Positions 36,927 through 47,305 of a DNA stretch of 64,000 nucleotides are shown here, in pieces. Numbering within the stretch: the stretch's first letter is position 1; each line of letters starts with the position of its first letter. Origin of the DNA: Spirochaetales bacterium (GTDB lineage: Bacteria; Spirochaetota; Spirochaetia; JC444; Marispirochaetaceae); assembly GCA_016935695.1 (NCBI GenBank), contig JAFGQL010000064.1, positions 1 to 64,000 on the forward strand, read 5' to 3'. The notes under the pieces were generated by a model. It made no database searches. It saw only the letters and a list, made by a program, of their open reading frames with translations, and had not been told where the DNA came from. The translations under genes were made by a program, and so were the position numbers.

Positions 36927-39900
36927 TTAATAATCGTCCATACGGGCTATGAGATTTATGAAATGGACTTCACCGGTATAGGGCCGTGTGGCCATGCGGG
37001 GAAAGCCGTAATGGAGGAACCTACCCTGGCGTACCACCGGAAAGTAATGGGGGTTAGACTCATAAGAGTCTCTACAGTATATGTACCCGTAAGGCGGGTT
37101 TTGGTCGGTCGACAGGTATACAGATATCCTCCTGTCTGTTATGGAACCGCTTCCTCCTAAGGGATCGTCGCTATACCCGTATTGGGTGCTTGCGTTATGG
37201 TTGGGGTTTGCGCCGCCGGGGAATGTTGTGCTGGATAGCGGACTATTCCAGGTTGAGTTTCCAGAGGTCCAGGTAATCATGAAGATATCCTCGGTGGAAA
37301 AGGTGCCGGAGGGTCCGGCAAAGCCGATGTTGGCCGGAGGCTGGGTATATTCAGTACCGGTGGGGTAATTCCAGGAATCCGTCCAGTACTTGTTCACATA
37401 ATATAGGAAGTTAGACCCGTAATAACCCATGGCGACAACTCCGGATGCGCCTGAGGCCGTAGCAGGCGCCGCGTTCCCCGTCGTGTTTGATTTATGTACA
37501 ATGTTGCGGAGTTTATTTGAGTTGGAGTAGGGGGCGAAGGACGGTGTAATGATAATCGGGTCCCCGTAAATAATGTAGCGGTCGTCAGTCTCGGTCCAGT
37601 CGGCGGAAATCAATGAATCCGGCACCATTGTTACCGTCCAGTAGGGCATCGTACCGGATATTGACGTGGAGATGTTCGGAAAATCATGGTCTTCGAGCAG
37701 GTTTTTCATTGACTGTGCTTTCGCCTGGTCTTCCGAATCCGTACCGTCGTAAATAATGGTGATATTGGAACTCCAGGAAACCGCCGCCTCGCTGTACACA
37801 TCGCTGGAGCCTCCTGCGCTGGTGTTGTTCGGGAGTAAGTACAGGTAATACAGGGTGCCTTGCGCCATGCCGGTAAGTGTAATACTGTTTCCGGAACTCA
37901 CAGAGGTTTTGTAGGTTTTGGTGCCGGTCGGGCTTGTGGCGTAATAAGCGTAGTAGTTGAGGGTGGTGCCCGATTCGTTGCCGTAGGTGTCGAAGGTCAG
38001 AGTAAGGGTTCCATTACTGGTTTTTCCTTTTGTTGCGCCGCGCAGGACAGGGGCCCCGAAAAAGATGTAATCAACCCTTTCTATGAAGTGACTTGAGTCG
38101 TTTTCATAGTAACCGGCTGCGTCGGTGTACTGAACGCTTACTTTTTTGACGCCATATCCGGCAGACATGTTCCACGCACGGGAAGATGTGTAGCTGTACC
38201 AGCCACTCCATGCCCCGTTGCCGTTTCTCAAACGCATGAAATTCGCGCCGCTTACATCGCTGTTAACGGTGACTGTCTGGTTGAGGGTGCTTTTGCCGGA
38301 ATTATTCAGGGACATGCTGGTTACTGCCGGCACCACGGTATCAAGGATGATGTAATCGCTTATTTGCGCACTTTCGTTGCCGGCGGCGTCTCTCAGCTGG
38401 GCTTCTACGTATTTGTACCCTTCACCGGATGCCAGGTTCCAGGACTTGGCCTGAGTGGGATTTGCATACCAGCCGCTCCAGGTACCGCCGGAGTTCTTGA
38501 AACGGATATGGCTTGGGCTTCCCGAAGCGCTTGCCTGAATAATGACGCTCAGATCGGTTGTATAGGTATCGCCATTGTCGATGGTGAATGAGTCGAAAGT
38601 CGGTGCGACTGTATCTATGGTGATTGTCTGGACGGATTCTGTCGACCAGTTGCCCGCTTCGTCTCTTTCCTGGACACCAAGGTAGGGCGTTGCGCCGTTG
38701 CTCTGGGCCGTGGTAAGGGTAAAGCTTGTGGAAGTGGTTTCCACCCAGGCTCCACCGTTAAGCCGGTAACGGTAAACCTCTATTCCGCCTCCGTTAGTGA
38801 ACCATTCCCAGCTGGGAGTCGTGTCATTCGTAGTCGACGGAGAGTCAAAATCGACCATATCCGGCGGTGTTGCGTCTATAACAAATTCATCGGAGGCAAT
38901 TTCACCTGTCCACTCGGAACCATTAATCTGTTCTTCTATATAAAAGTGATGTAGTCCATCTGCGCTGCCGTTGGTGCTGAATATGTAGGTGAAGGTCTGA
39001 GTAGCTTCTGATACCGTAGTCCATACTCCGGAATCTATCCGGTAACGGTAGGCTGTCGGCGCGCCTGTACCGCTGGACCAGTCCCATGTGATGCTGGTTT
39101 GGGACGCGTTTCTCAAATATGTGCCCTGGCGTATGAGGTTGGGCGGTGTTATGGGCGCAGTACTGTCTACCCATATCTCAAGCGCACCGGATACCGACCA
39201 GTTTCCGGCCTCGTCCCGTTCCTGAACTTCCAATGTGTTATGGGAGTTGTCGGCTAAGCCAGAAGCGGGTTCGTATGATGTCGCGGTGGTTTCACTTGAC
39301 CAGGAGCCACCGTTTAAGCGGTACCTAAACACGCCTATGCCGCCGCCTCCCGGTATCCAGGACCATACCGGCGTTGTATCACGTGTATGATCGAATCCTG
39401 ATAAACTGGGTGCATTTGGCGCCGTTGTATCCCATTGGACGAAGGCGTATCCGGTTGATATATTGCCGGCATTGTCGGCTACGGAAAGCATCAGGGCATA
39501 TAAGCCGTCGGTGCTCGCGCTGATTGTCGGGTTCAGAGAAGCTGCGCCGGACCCGCCGAATGTAATGACGCCGGGGCCTTCAGCCATAGTCCAGGCATAG
39601 GTGGCAGCATTAATGCCGCTGTCATGTTCCGGATCGAAACTGCCGTCCTCGTTATGGTCATCAATTATGCTTGAGGAGAAATCTATTACTACCGCTTCCC
39701 TTGTAAGGATATACGTTCCATCAGCGACAATGGTCGGCGCTACCGTATCTATGAACAGATCGCAGCTGACTGCCTGGGTTCTGTTTCCGGCCACATCCCA
39801 TCCAGTTATAAACAGGCGGGAGAGCCCGTCATTGCTGGCGGGTCCGCTGGGCGGGGGAGCAGTGACGACAGGGGTATTGTTACGTATATACGGTGTCGTT

Positions 39901-42527
39901 CCCATATAAGACGATGGATCGTTCCAGTCGTATGCTTCCCAGTTCGGGGCCGCGTTTAAACCGTTAGTAAATATGATATAAAAGTCGGCGCCGGTGCTGG
40001 GATCCCACTTAACGTAAGGCTGGGCAGTTGTTGCATAATAAGTTGTTTGGGTCCCGTTGTCTTCGTACAGGAGAACGTTCGTGATATCCGAGGGACTCAC
40101 CGTATCCCAGATGAACGGCACAGTGCTGAAATTCTCGTTTCCTGCATTATCGGTTATGGTGACAAGAAGTTCGTATTCCCCGTCCATATCTGCACTGATA
40201 TACGGATACGGAACTCTTGTATTTATGTCTTCTTCAGTGCCGGCAGGATCGTCGTAGAATGTAGCCTGCCCCACGGTTTCTCCCTGTACCGGTCCGGATA
40301 ATTGTTCCCATTCATACTGGGCCACGCCGCTTGCCGGTCCTGGGCCGGTTGCGGGGTCAGGATCGGTATAAGTAATTGATTGCTGTGCTAATGAGTTCGT
40401 GTTGAGTATTTGACTCACGTCTAGGCTTACCTCAGGCTGGGTATAATCAAGGATAATTGTATCCGATGCGGTGGCCGAGTTATGACCAATTTTATCTTTC
40501 ACCTGAGAGTAAATGGTATACGCGCCTTCGCCTTCTGTCAGCGTGAAGTCTGTAAGTACGGGAGCCCAGTCCTGCCAGGACCTTGCTCCATCCGCCAGTC
40601 CGGATTCGTCGACGGTGGATATCCATACCTGGCTTATTCCCGAATGGTCGTCTTTTGCGTTAAGGCTGATAGTGATTATGCCGTCCTGGTTTTTGGAATA
40701 GGATTTCCCTCCCTCAAAGATAAACGGAGTCGTTGCGTTGTAATAGGGGTTATCCAGATCCAGAATGACCTGCAATCTCCCCGGTGTTTCAGTAACATTC
40801 TGGGCAGCGTCCATGAAGCGGTAATATATGTTGTATTTTCCGGATATGTTGGTGAGGGTCCAGACAATGCTTTCGGGCGCTGTCGAGTAATCCATGTACT
40901 CTATGCCGTCTGCGGACAATGAGTCGACGACATATGATTCCCACACGGCGTCCTGTTCAAAGAAAGGCCGGCCTGCGGTATTGTCACCCCAAATTTTTAC
41001 GCCGTATATGTTGTTAAACCTATCTTCTGCGAATATCTGAAGCGCAAGATTATTATTGGCGGAATAGTTGACTTCCGGGTTGTCGATGTCGAGAGCGATC
41101 ATACCCTCCGGAGGGTCGGTATCCACCGCGGTGTTGGTGGAAAAGTAATAACTGTAATTTGATCCCATCTGGTTTCCGGCTTCGTCCTCGATACTTGCGC
41201 CGATGAAAACGGTATAGTCGGTGTTTTGGTTCAGTTCAAGGGGCTGGAAATCAGCGTCAAGGAACGACACACTCTTCTTGTCCAGGCTGAAGTCAAGCTT
41301 TGTATCCAGTGGAGTTACCCCTTCTGAAAGTATCATGTTGCCTGCGTCGAAACTCTCGGGACTTATGCGCTCGTTAAACACCACTTTAATCAGGCTGGTA
41401 TTCTGGGGAACCGTTGCAGATCTCCTGGGGAATGTAGCATCTTCATCAACCGATGGGGGCGTGAAATCGAGGGTGATGCTTCTTTCCTCAATGACCGATT
41501 CATTGCCGAGTACATCGTTCATCTGTACCTGTATATGCTGTTCCTGGTTCGCAGAGACTGACAATGGGTAATTGTTGAGATGTACGTTATTTGTGGTCAG
41601 GTCTATCCAATCTTTCCATTCTTCGCCGGCATTCCGTATGCGGTACTGGGCTACCCCGATCCCGCTGTCAAGACCTATGATGTCGATTGTAATTAATGAT
41701 TCGAGAGTTCCTTGGTTTCCGTTGTTTAATTCGAAGTAATCGATTGCGGGCCCCGAAGTGTCCAGATGGATGGATCCCGTGATTACCGCCGATTCATTTC
41801 CGGATCCGTCTCTTACCTTTATATACAGAGTTTTCTCGCCGTCTGACGGGCTCAGGGTGTACTCGATTGTATTTGTAGTCTGGTTATATACAGCCCATTC
41901 CGCGCCAAGGAAACCGGGAAGTTCTGCAATTATGGAGTGAGTCACTCCCCGTTCATCAAATACCGCGAGGGTGATGTCTATAGCCTGGGTTCCGGTCCAG
42001 AATTCATCTGCAGTATTGTCGGCATCGGTGTCAACCCCCGCGAACACAGTACTTTGAAATGCAAGGCCCGTAAGGCTGGGCACGGTGGTGTCCGGGGACA
42101 AGCCGGTGGTAAACGACCACGTAAAAGCAGAGGTAAGGGAATTACCGTCGGTGTCCTTGACCCCTTTGGTGACTTGAATGGAGTATGTAGTGCTATAGGT
42201 AAGGGTTCTGCTCAGAGTATAGGTGATGGACTCCGCGGACACTGTAAAGCTGCCGGGCTCAACGACTCCAGCCTCGTTGGTGATGATAATGGAGCCTGTG
42301 TTCACGGTAGAGGCGTCCACGTTCTTAGTGAATATGATGGTGATGTTGCTGGTGTTTACCGGTACATCAACGGCCGATATACTCGGATACACCTGGGCGA
42401 TTTCCGGGGGAGTGACCGCGATTTCCACTTCTTCGTGTATTTTGGTTATAAGAGGGTTTTTACAGGTTGCGGTTGAGCCGGCGATTAGGGCCAGTATGAT
42501 CAGGTTTCCTATGAGTTTTTTGTTCAT
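36927..42527 (-). CDS. Giant surface-type lipoprotein with N-terminal SbsA Ig-like domains and many repeated Ig-like modules
   Basis: 1866 aa; lipobox-like IAGSTATC; PPEIAQVYPSISAVDVPVNTSNITIIFTKNVDASTVNTGSIIITN (SbsA-like); repeated blocks such as DEAGNWS...DTVAP. Confidence 0.8.
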   Translation of the reverse strand: MNKKLIGNLIILALIAGSTATCKNPLITKIHEEVEIAVTPPEIAQVYPSISAVDVPVNTSNITIIFTKNVDASTVNTGSIIITNEAGVVEPGSFTVSAESITYTLSRTLTYSTTYSIQVTKGVKDTDGNSLTSAFTWSFTTGLSPDTTVPSLTGLAFQSTVFAGVDTDADNTADEFWTGTQAIDITLAVFDERGVTHSIIAELPGFLGAEWAVYNQTTNTIEYTLSPSDGEKTLYIKVRDGSGNESAVITGSIHLDTSGPAIDYFELNNGNQGTLESLITIDIIGLDSGIGVAQYRIRNAGEEWKDWIDLTTNNVHLNNYPLSVSANQEQHIQVQMNDVLGNESVIEERSITLDFTPPSVDEDATFPRRSATVPQNTSLIKVVFNERISPESFDAGNMILSEGVTPLDTKLDFSLDKKSVSFLDADFQPLELNQNTDYTVFIGASIEDEAGNQMGSNYSYYFSTNTAVDTDPPEGMIALDIDNPEVNYSANNNLALQIFAEDRFNNIYGVKIWGDNTAGRPFFEQDAVWESYVVDSLSADGIEYMDYSTAPESIVWTLTNISGKYNIYYRFMDAAQNVTETPGRLQVILDLDNPYYNATTPFIFEGGKSYSKNQDGIITISLNAKDDHSGISQVWISTVDESGLADGARSWQDWAPVLTDFTLTEGEGAYTIYSQVKDKIGHNSATASDTIILDYTQPEVSLDVSQILNTNSLAQQSITYTDPDPATGPGPASGVAQYEWEQLSGPVQGETVGQATFYDDPAGTEEDINTRVPYPYISADMDGEYELLVTITDNAGNENFSTVPFIWDTVSPSDITNVLLYEDNGTQTTYYATTAQPYVKWDPSTGADFYIIFTNGLNAAPNWEAYDWNDPSSYMGTTPYIRNNTPVVTAPPPSGPASNDGLSRLFITGWDVAGNRTQAVSCDLFIDTVAPTIVADGTYILTREAVVIDFSSSIIDDHNEDGSFDPEHDSGINAATYAWTMAEGPGVITFGGSGAASLNPTISASTDGLYALMLSVADNAGNISTGYAFVQWDTTAPNAPSLSGFDHTRDTTPVWSWIPGGGGIGVFRYRLNGGSWSSETTATSYEPASGLADNSHNTLEVQERDEAGNWSVSGALEIWVDSTAPITPPNLIRQGTYLRNASQTSITWDWSSGTGAPTAYRYRIDSGVWTTVSEATQTFTYIFSTNGSADGLHHFYIEEQINGSEWTGEIASDEFVIDATPPDMVDFDSPSTTNDTTPSWEWFTNGGGIEVYRYRLNGGAWVETTSTSFTLTTAQSNGATPYLGVQERDEAGNWSTESVQTITIDTVAPTFDSFTIDNGDTYTTDLSVIIQASASGSPSHIRFKNSGGTWSGWYANPTQAKSWNLASGEGYKYVEAQLRDAAGNESAQISDYIILDTVVPAVTSMSLNNSGKSTLNQTVTVNSDVSGANFMRLRNGNGAWSGWYSYTSSRAWNMSAGYGVKKVSVQYTDAAGYYENDSSHFIERVDYIFFGAPVLRGATKGKTSNGTLTLTFDTYGNESGTTLNYYAYYATSPTGTKTYKTSVSSGNSITLTGMAQGTLYYLYLLPNNTSAGGSSDVYSEAAVSWSSNITIIYDGTDSEDQAKAQSMKNLLEDHDFPNISTSISGTMPYWTVTMVPDSLISADWTETDDRYIIYGDPIIITPSFAPYSNSNKLRNIVHKSNTTGNAAPATASGASGVVAMGYYGSNFLYYVNKYWTDSWNYPTGTEYTQPPANIGFAGPSGTFSTEDIFMITWTSGNSTWNSPLSSTTFPGGANPNHNASTQYGYSDDPLGGSGSITDRRISVYLSTDQNPPYGYIYCRDSYESNPHYFPVVRQGRFLHYGFPRMATRPYTGEVHFINLIARMDDY

Positions 42528-42533
42528 GCGGGT

Positions 42534-44648
42534 CTACTCCGTTTCCTCGGCTTCCAGCGAGTCGCTGAAAAAGGTTTTGCCTTTATCCTGGGCGCTCGCT
42601 GCCCGCACCACGATGCTGCTTTTAGTCGAGCTTAAGTAGGCGTAGTTTGCGGCGATGTCCGGCGACAAAAGGGCGAGTTTGGCATAAGCGTTCCTGGCCG
42701 CCTCGTATTCTTCCAGTTCGAACTGGGTGCGGGCGAGACCCGCCAGGACAAGCGGATTGTCAGGCACGGCGGATTCGGCCTTTTTATACCAGGAGAGGGC
42801 CTTTACATACTCTTTTTGCAGAAAATAAATATTACCCAGGTTGAACATAGGTTTCGGATCCTTGCTGTTCAGACGGTTTGCTTTCACGAACATTTCCTCC
42901 GCCTGATCGAATATTCCGTATCTGGCGTACAGGATGCCGAAACTGTTGTAGGTGCTGACGCTTTCTCCCTTTTGGCGCAGCCGGTCCTTATAATAATCGA
43001 CGCGTTCTTCTATTTGTTCAGATACGAAGGCATTGAGGGCGGAGGAGTAGCGTTCGATGATGTTTTCCGGCGACGGAAAAAGAAGGGACAGACTTGAACC
43101 TGAAAACCCTACCGGTTCGAAAGTATCCCAGGCGTCGTGTATTGCATAGAACCCTGCAACTTCCTGTTCACTGGCATCCCGCCACTGTTTGGCACCTGTC
43201 TTATAAGCCTTGATAAACCCGTCCTGGATAAGGGTAATCTCTACAGGGGCCCAGGCCCTGCCGTCTATGAATATGAAATCAGCTGTATTGGCGAATTCCC
43301 GTTTGGCTTCCTCTTCACTCAGACCGAGAGAAAAGGCCATGAAAATATGCCCGGGGACTGTGACAAAAGCCGTTTCTATGCTCACGGATTCCAACAGGGC
43401 TGCGAACAGAATGGACAGATCGTCGCAGTCGCCTGCCCGGTATATAAGAGACTGGGAAGGAAACTGAAGATAATCCAGAAAAAGTTCGTCCTGGGAGGCT
43501 TCCACATAGGAGGACTGGGGGTCTATCACGTAATTCATTCCGTACAGCCGCAGAGCTTCAAAAACACCCATTGCGATTCTGAAATTCAGGTTCAGAGGGT
43601 TTTGCCCCATATCCCGTATAAGCCCCGCGGTATTTTTTGAGAACACAAGAACTGTAGGGTCTCTTGGCGTCACAAAGGATGCGGCCTTACGGTCGTCATC
43701 CCAGGTCATGCTGTTTCTGTCTAAAACCCGCACAGTATGGGGGATGGTTGTGGTGAAACGCTTTCCTAAATAGGAGTACTCGACGATTACCTGGCCGGAA
43801 ATTTTTGTGGATTCTGTAAGATTGAGGATGTTGCCGTTGAAAAGGGCCTTGAGGTCAACTTGCGCGCTTTCGTTTCTCACCAGTTTTTCGATCGTCTGGC
43901 AGAGCATCGGTTGTTCCATATATTCGTTGATGTCAAAAAAGACCTCCACGTTTTGTATGCTGCCTTTTTCCGTGTTTTTGATGGTGACTGTACCGAAGGG
44001 GTTTTGTTCGTAATAGCTGTAAAACACAGGGAAAATGGGGGTTGTTGAGATTCCTTCTGTCTTCAGTTTCTGGCGGCCCGAATCGGGGTTGAACCGGATG
44101 ACACCGCCTATCCAGGCGTTTACACCCTGGTATAGATCGGTAAAGCGGTTGTTTGCCTCATCGTAGCCTATATGATAGGCATAACCAGCTCCTCCTGTAA
44201 CCGCAAAGCCGGACGAGAGGTCCCAGACTGCCCCTGCCCGTCCTCCCGCATAGGGGTTTAAAGCCCAATCACCGGATTCATAGGCACCAAAGGTCAGGCC
44301 GGTGTCGATGCCGACCTGGAGACTCAGGCGATCCATGACACGGAGGTCGCTGCCGAGTCCTCCTCCTACAGAAGTCAGGGTCAAGGTCTGGGCCTGGCTT
44401 GGATGGAGGCCGAAGCGGCCGTTGGCCTCGACGTACAGGAATGGCAGCGACGGGAAGATATACTGCCCGGACAGCTGTATGCCGCCGCCTAAGAGGTAGG
44501 CCGCATCACCGTGAAGCACGGCGCTGTTGCTTCCTATGGGTATGTCGGCTGACGGCCGTATGTGAATGGCGAAGTCCTCGGAAATTTGCGCGGTGGCGGC
44601 TGCCATACCAAGAAGCAGTATGGCCGGGATCAGGTATGAACGTTTCAT
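42534..44648 (-). CDS. Exported protein: N-terminal beta-barrel-like region, transglutaminase-like domain, TPR repeats
   Basis: 704 aa; signal peptide; barrel-like strands; YRAGDCDDLSILFAALLESVSIETAFVTVPGHIFMAF; DPKPMFNLGNIYFLQKEYVKALSWYKKAE TPRs; 6 bp from the next gene. Confidence 0.75.
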   Translation of the reverse strand: MKRSYLIPAILLLGMAAATAQISEDFAIHIRPSADIPIGSNSAVLHGDAAYLLGGGIQLSGQYIFPSLPFLYVEANGRFGLHPSQAQTLTLTSVGGGLGSDLRVMDRLSLQVGIDTGLTFGAYESGDWALNPYAGGRAGAVWDLSSGFAVTGGAGYAYHIGYDEANNRFTDLYQGVNAWIGGVIRFNPDSGRQKLKTEGISTTPIFPVFYSYYEQNPFGTVTIKNTEKGSIQNVEVFFDINEYMEQPMLCQTIEKLVRNESAQVDLKALFNGNILNLTESTKISGQVIVEYSYLGKRFTTTIPHTVRVLDRNSMTWDDDRKAASFVTPRDPTVLVFSKNTAGLIRDMGQNPLNLNFRIAMGVFEALRLYGMNYVIDPQSSYVEASQDELFLDYLQFPSQSLIYRAGDCDDLSILFAALLESVSIETAFVTVPGHIFMAFSLGLSEEEAKREFANTADFIFIDGRAWAPVEITLIQDGFIKAYKTGAKQWRDASEQEVAGFYAIHDAWDTFEPVGFSGSSLSLLFPSPENIIERYSSALNAFVSEQIEERVDYYKDRLRQKGESVSTYNSFGILYARYGIFDQAEEMFVKANRLNSKDPKPMFNLGNIYFLQKEYVKALSWYKKAESAVPDNPLVLAGLARTQFELEEYEAARNAYAKLALLSPDIAANYAYLSSTKSSIVVRAASAQDKGKTFFSDSLEAEETE

Positions 44649-44777
44649 ATTTCTCCCTCCAGGGGATTATTACATTATTGTATCCGTTTATTAATTATAT
44701 CCTTTCACTGAGGAATCATCATCTGTTTTGTGTTAGAATGAGAAGTTTTTTTTACGTCAAGCCGCACCCGGTCAGTT

Positions 44778-47144
44778 TCAGGCCGACAAGGCGTCTATGA
44801 AACCCTGCATGCTGTAGTGGCGGATAATGTGCTCCCGGGCCGAATGGCGCATGTTCCGGTATGCTTCGGGATCCTTTTTCATGAGGGCGTAGATGTCAGA
44901 AAGGGCCTGGGCCCATTGCTCAGCTGTATGTTCCTCTATGACTATGCCGCCGCCGCTGGCGCCGACGATTTCCTGGGGGCCTCCCTGGGCGTCGACTATT
45001 GCGGGAAGGCCGCAGCTCATGGCTTCGGCCACGACTCTTCCGAAGGTGTCGGTCTGGCTGGGAAACACGAATATGTCGCTTCCGCCGTAAATAAGGGGCA
45101 TTGTGGCGTGGTCTATCCGTCCTAAAAAGCGCACCCGGTCATTATTCCGGAATTTTTCCCGCAAGGTATCCTCTTCCGGTCCGTGGCCGGCGATAAGCAG
45201 GTAATGGTCTGTGTCTTCGTCTTTGGCTGCAGCCTCAAGAAACGCCTCAATGGCCAGGTCTATCCCTTTGTCTGCGGAAACACGGCCGGCGAAGAGACTG
45301 TAGACCCCTTCGGGGAGACTGTAGAGGTTACGGAGGGTATCCCTGGCGTTGTCCAGGGGCTGGAACAGCCCTGTGTCGATCCCGCGGGTGAATAACCCGA
45401 TATTATCTCCGCGGTATCCCCTGTTTTTGAGCACTGCCGCGTATTCCTTTGTATTGACCAGTGTTTTTGTGCAGTTGGCGTAAAACCACTTCAGATATCC
45501 GTCTATATAGGTGGTCATGGTAATGTCGTTGATAATCTCCTTGGCCTGGAGAGCGCCGTCGGTATGGTAGATTCCCACTGACGGAATGTTCAGTATCTTT
45601 GAGGCCGCCAGCCCAAGCAGGCCGATGGGGAGCGGTGTGGAGATGTAGATTTCGTCGGGATCGAAATCATTGATCATCTTGAGCGCTTTAAGAAAGGAAG
45701 GGATTTTAATGGTCAGCTTTTCATACTGAGGCATGGGAAAGGATTCGATTGCCGGTATATGCATGATGTTCGGCGGCAGGCTGTCGCTGTCTTCCTCGGG
45801 GCTGAAGGATGCGGCAATCTGTATGTTGCGTCTGGAGGTGTGGGATATCCAGGCGACTTCCTTCACCGTAATGGCGACGCCGTTCATTTCTGTGAGCGTA
45901 TCGGTAAACCAGAGAATACGCTTTTCCCGCTGGTGTTCTTGCTTGCCCGTCTGCTCATAGAGTTTTTTTACCAGATTGCGGTTATTGAACATGTGGGAAA
46001 GGGTGGAAATAAAGGGTATCGAAAGGAAAACGGCAGGCAGTATTGCAGCTATATTGCGGATCAGTTTGTCTATGTTGCCTTTTTTCAGGTTTTTTTGTAC
46101 CGACTCAATGAAATTGATCAGCACCCTGTCTACGAGTTTTGTGACCTGTTTGTAGAGAATGTCTAAACGGGCATCGGTTTCATGAAAGTCGATTTTTCGT
46201 GCTTCTTCTATCAGGTCTAAAATGATGCGGTGCAGACTGTTATTTTTGCTGGATTTTTTCAGGCGCTTAAGGGTGTATTTTTTCTTGAATCCCTTTTCTT
46301 CCTCGTTGAACAGGCTGTCCAGAACGATGGAAACGGGAATAGGTACTGTCGAATGCTGAGTGTGGTGTATGAAATCAAAGGCAATTTTGTATATGGCAAA
46401 AGCCATGGAATGGAAGTCGTGATGTCTTCCGCCAGTTCTGGTGGATTTTCGCCGGATTGCCTGGATGAATTCCTCCTTGGTCGAGGCTTCAGTTTCAGTA
46501 TAGGTTTTCGCGATAAAGATGCCGGCGTGGTCATCGCTTCCCGCGGTATACCCTTTCAGCCATGGTGTATCGCTCATGGGTTTGATCCCGTGTTTTTGAA
46601 TGAGTCTGTCGGTATCGTCTTTTGTAAGGGAGGAAAGGAACTGTTCCCAGTCGCTGTTGTTCCGTTTGTTCCGGCCCCCGTTGATGGTTTCAAAAATATC
46701 AAAAAGAAGAATGAGTTTTTCCAGATGGTCGGGCCCCACCGCCCCGTTGACCGAATAGGTGGCATGGGCAACCGAGTAGGCGATATTCGTATCCCGCACG
46801 TAATCCCTGAACTTATAAATATCGCTTCGGAGTTCCTGGATAATCTCAAACTGTTCTTCGGTAATGTCAAACAGGAGGATATGGACCTTGCACCCGTCGC
46901 CGGGGAAATATACGGTAGATTCAACCGATACAAAACAGTCATCAGGATGGGCTTTTGTCAGTTCCAGAGCTCCCGTGATGCTGTTGTGATCGCAGATGGT
47001 TACGAAACTCATTCCCCGCTTTTTTGCTGTGTCATATATGAACTCGGGTTCGGTATAGGATTCCGAGGTTCCCATTCTTTGCAGGAACCACTCCGAAGGA
47101 TGATCGGAATATTTCGAATGGACATGCAAATCCGTCTTTGCCAT
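44778..47144 (-). CDS. PHP-domain / GT4 glycosyltransferase fusion protein
   Basis: 788 aa; MAKTDLHVHSKYSDHPSEWF...SFVTICDHNSITGA (PHP) then SLFAGRVSADKGIDLAIEAFLEAA...GSDIFVFPSQTDTFGRVVAEAMSCGLPAIVDAQGGPQEIV (GT4). Confidence 0.88.
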   Translation of the reverse strand: MAKTDLHVHSKYSDHPSEWFLQRMGTSESYTEPEFIYDTAKKRGMSFVTICDHNSITGALELTKAHPDDCFVSVESTVYFPGDGCKVHILLFDITEEQFEIIQELRSDIYKFRDYVRDTNIAYSVAHATYSVNGAVGPDHLEKLILLFDIFETINGGRNKRNNSDWEQFLSSLTKDDTDRLIQKHGIKPMSDTPWLKGYTAGSDDHAGIFIAKTYTETEASTKEEFIQAIRRKSTRTGGRHHDFHSMAFAIYKIAFDFIHHTQHSTVPIPVSIVLDSLFNEEEKGFKKKYTLKRLKKSSKNNSLHRIILDLIEEARKIDFHETDARLDILYKQVTKLVDRVLINFIESVQKNLKKGNIDKLIRNIAAILPAVFLSIPFISTLSHMFNNRNLVKKLYEQTGKQEHQREKRILWFTDTLTEMNGVAITVKEVAWISHTSRRNIQIAASFSPEEDSDSLPPNIMHIPAIESFPMPQYEKLTIKIPSFLKALKMINDFDPDEIYISTPLPIGLLGLAASKILNIPSVGIYHTDGALQAKEIINDITMTTYIDGYLKWFYANCTKTLVNTKEYAAVLKNRGYRGDNIGLFTRGIDTGLFQPLDNARDTLRNLYSLPEGVYSLFAGRVSADKGIDLAIEAFLEAAAKDEDTDHYLLIAGHGPEEDTLREKFRNNDRVRFLGRIDHATMPLIYGGSDIFVFPSQTDTFGRVVAEAMSCGLPAIVDAQGGPQEIVGASGGGIVIEEHTAEQWAQALSDIYALMKKDPEAYRNMRHSAREHIIRHYSMQGFIDALSA

Positions 47145-47305
47145 AATTTACCCCTTCTGCCAATACGCCTGGGCAGGTTCCTGTTCATGCGTACTGGTGT
47201 CTTTCACACGAAGATTCCTACATGAATGATAAGAAAGACGTGAAAATACCGTGAGAAACCTGTTAATGCGGATGGTTTTGTGAGGATTCTGCTTATCCGG
47301 GTCGT

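Noticed and set aside
46230-47225. 331-aa plus-strand ORF opposite the PHP-glycosyltransferase gene
   Set aside because: Antisense shadow ORF in GC-balanced coding DNA; the minus-strand gene has clear PHP and GT4 motifs.
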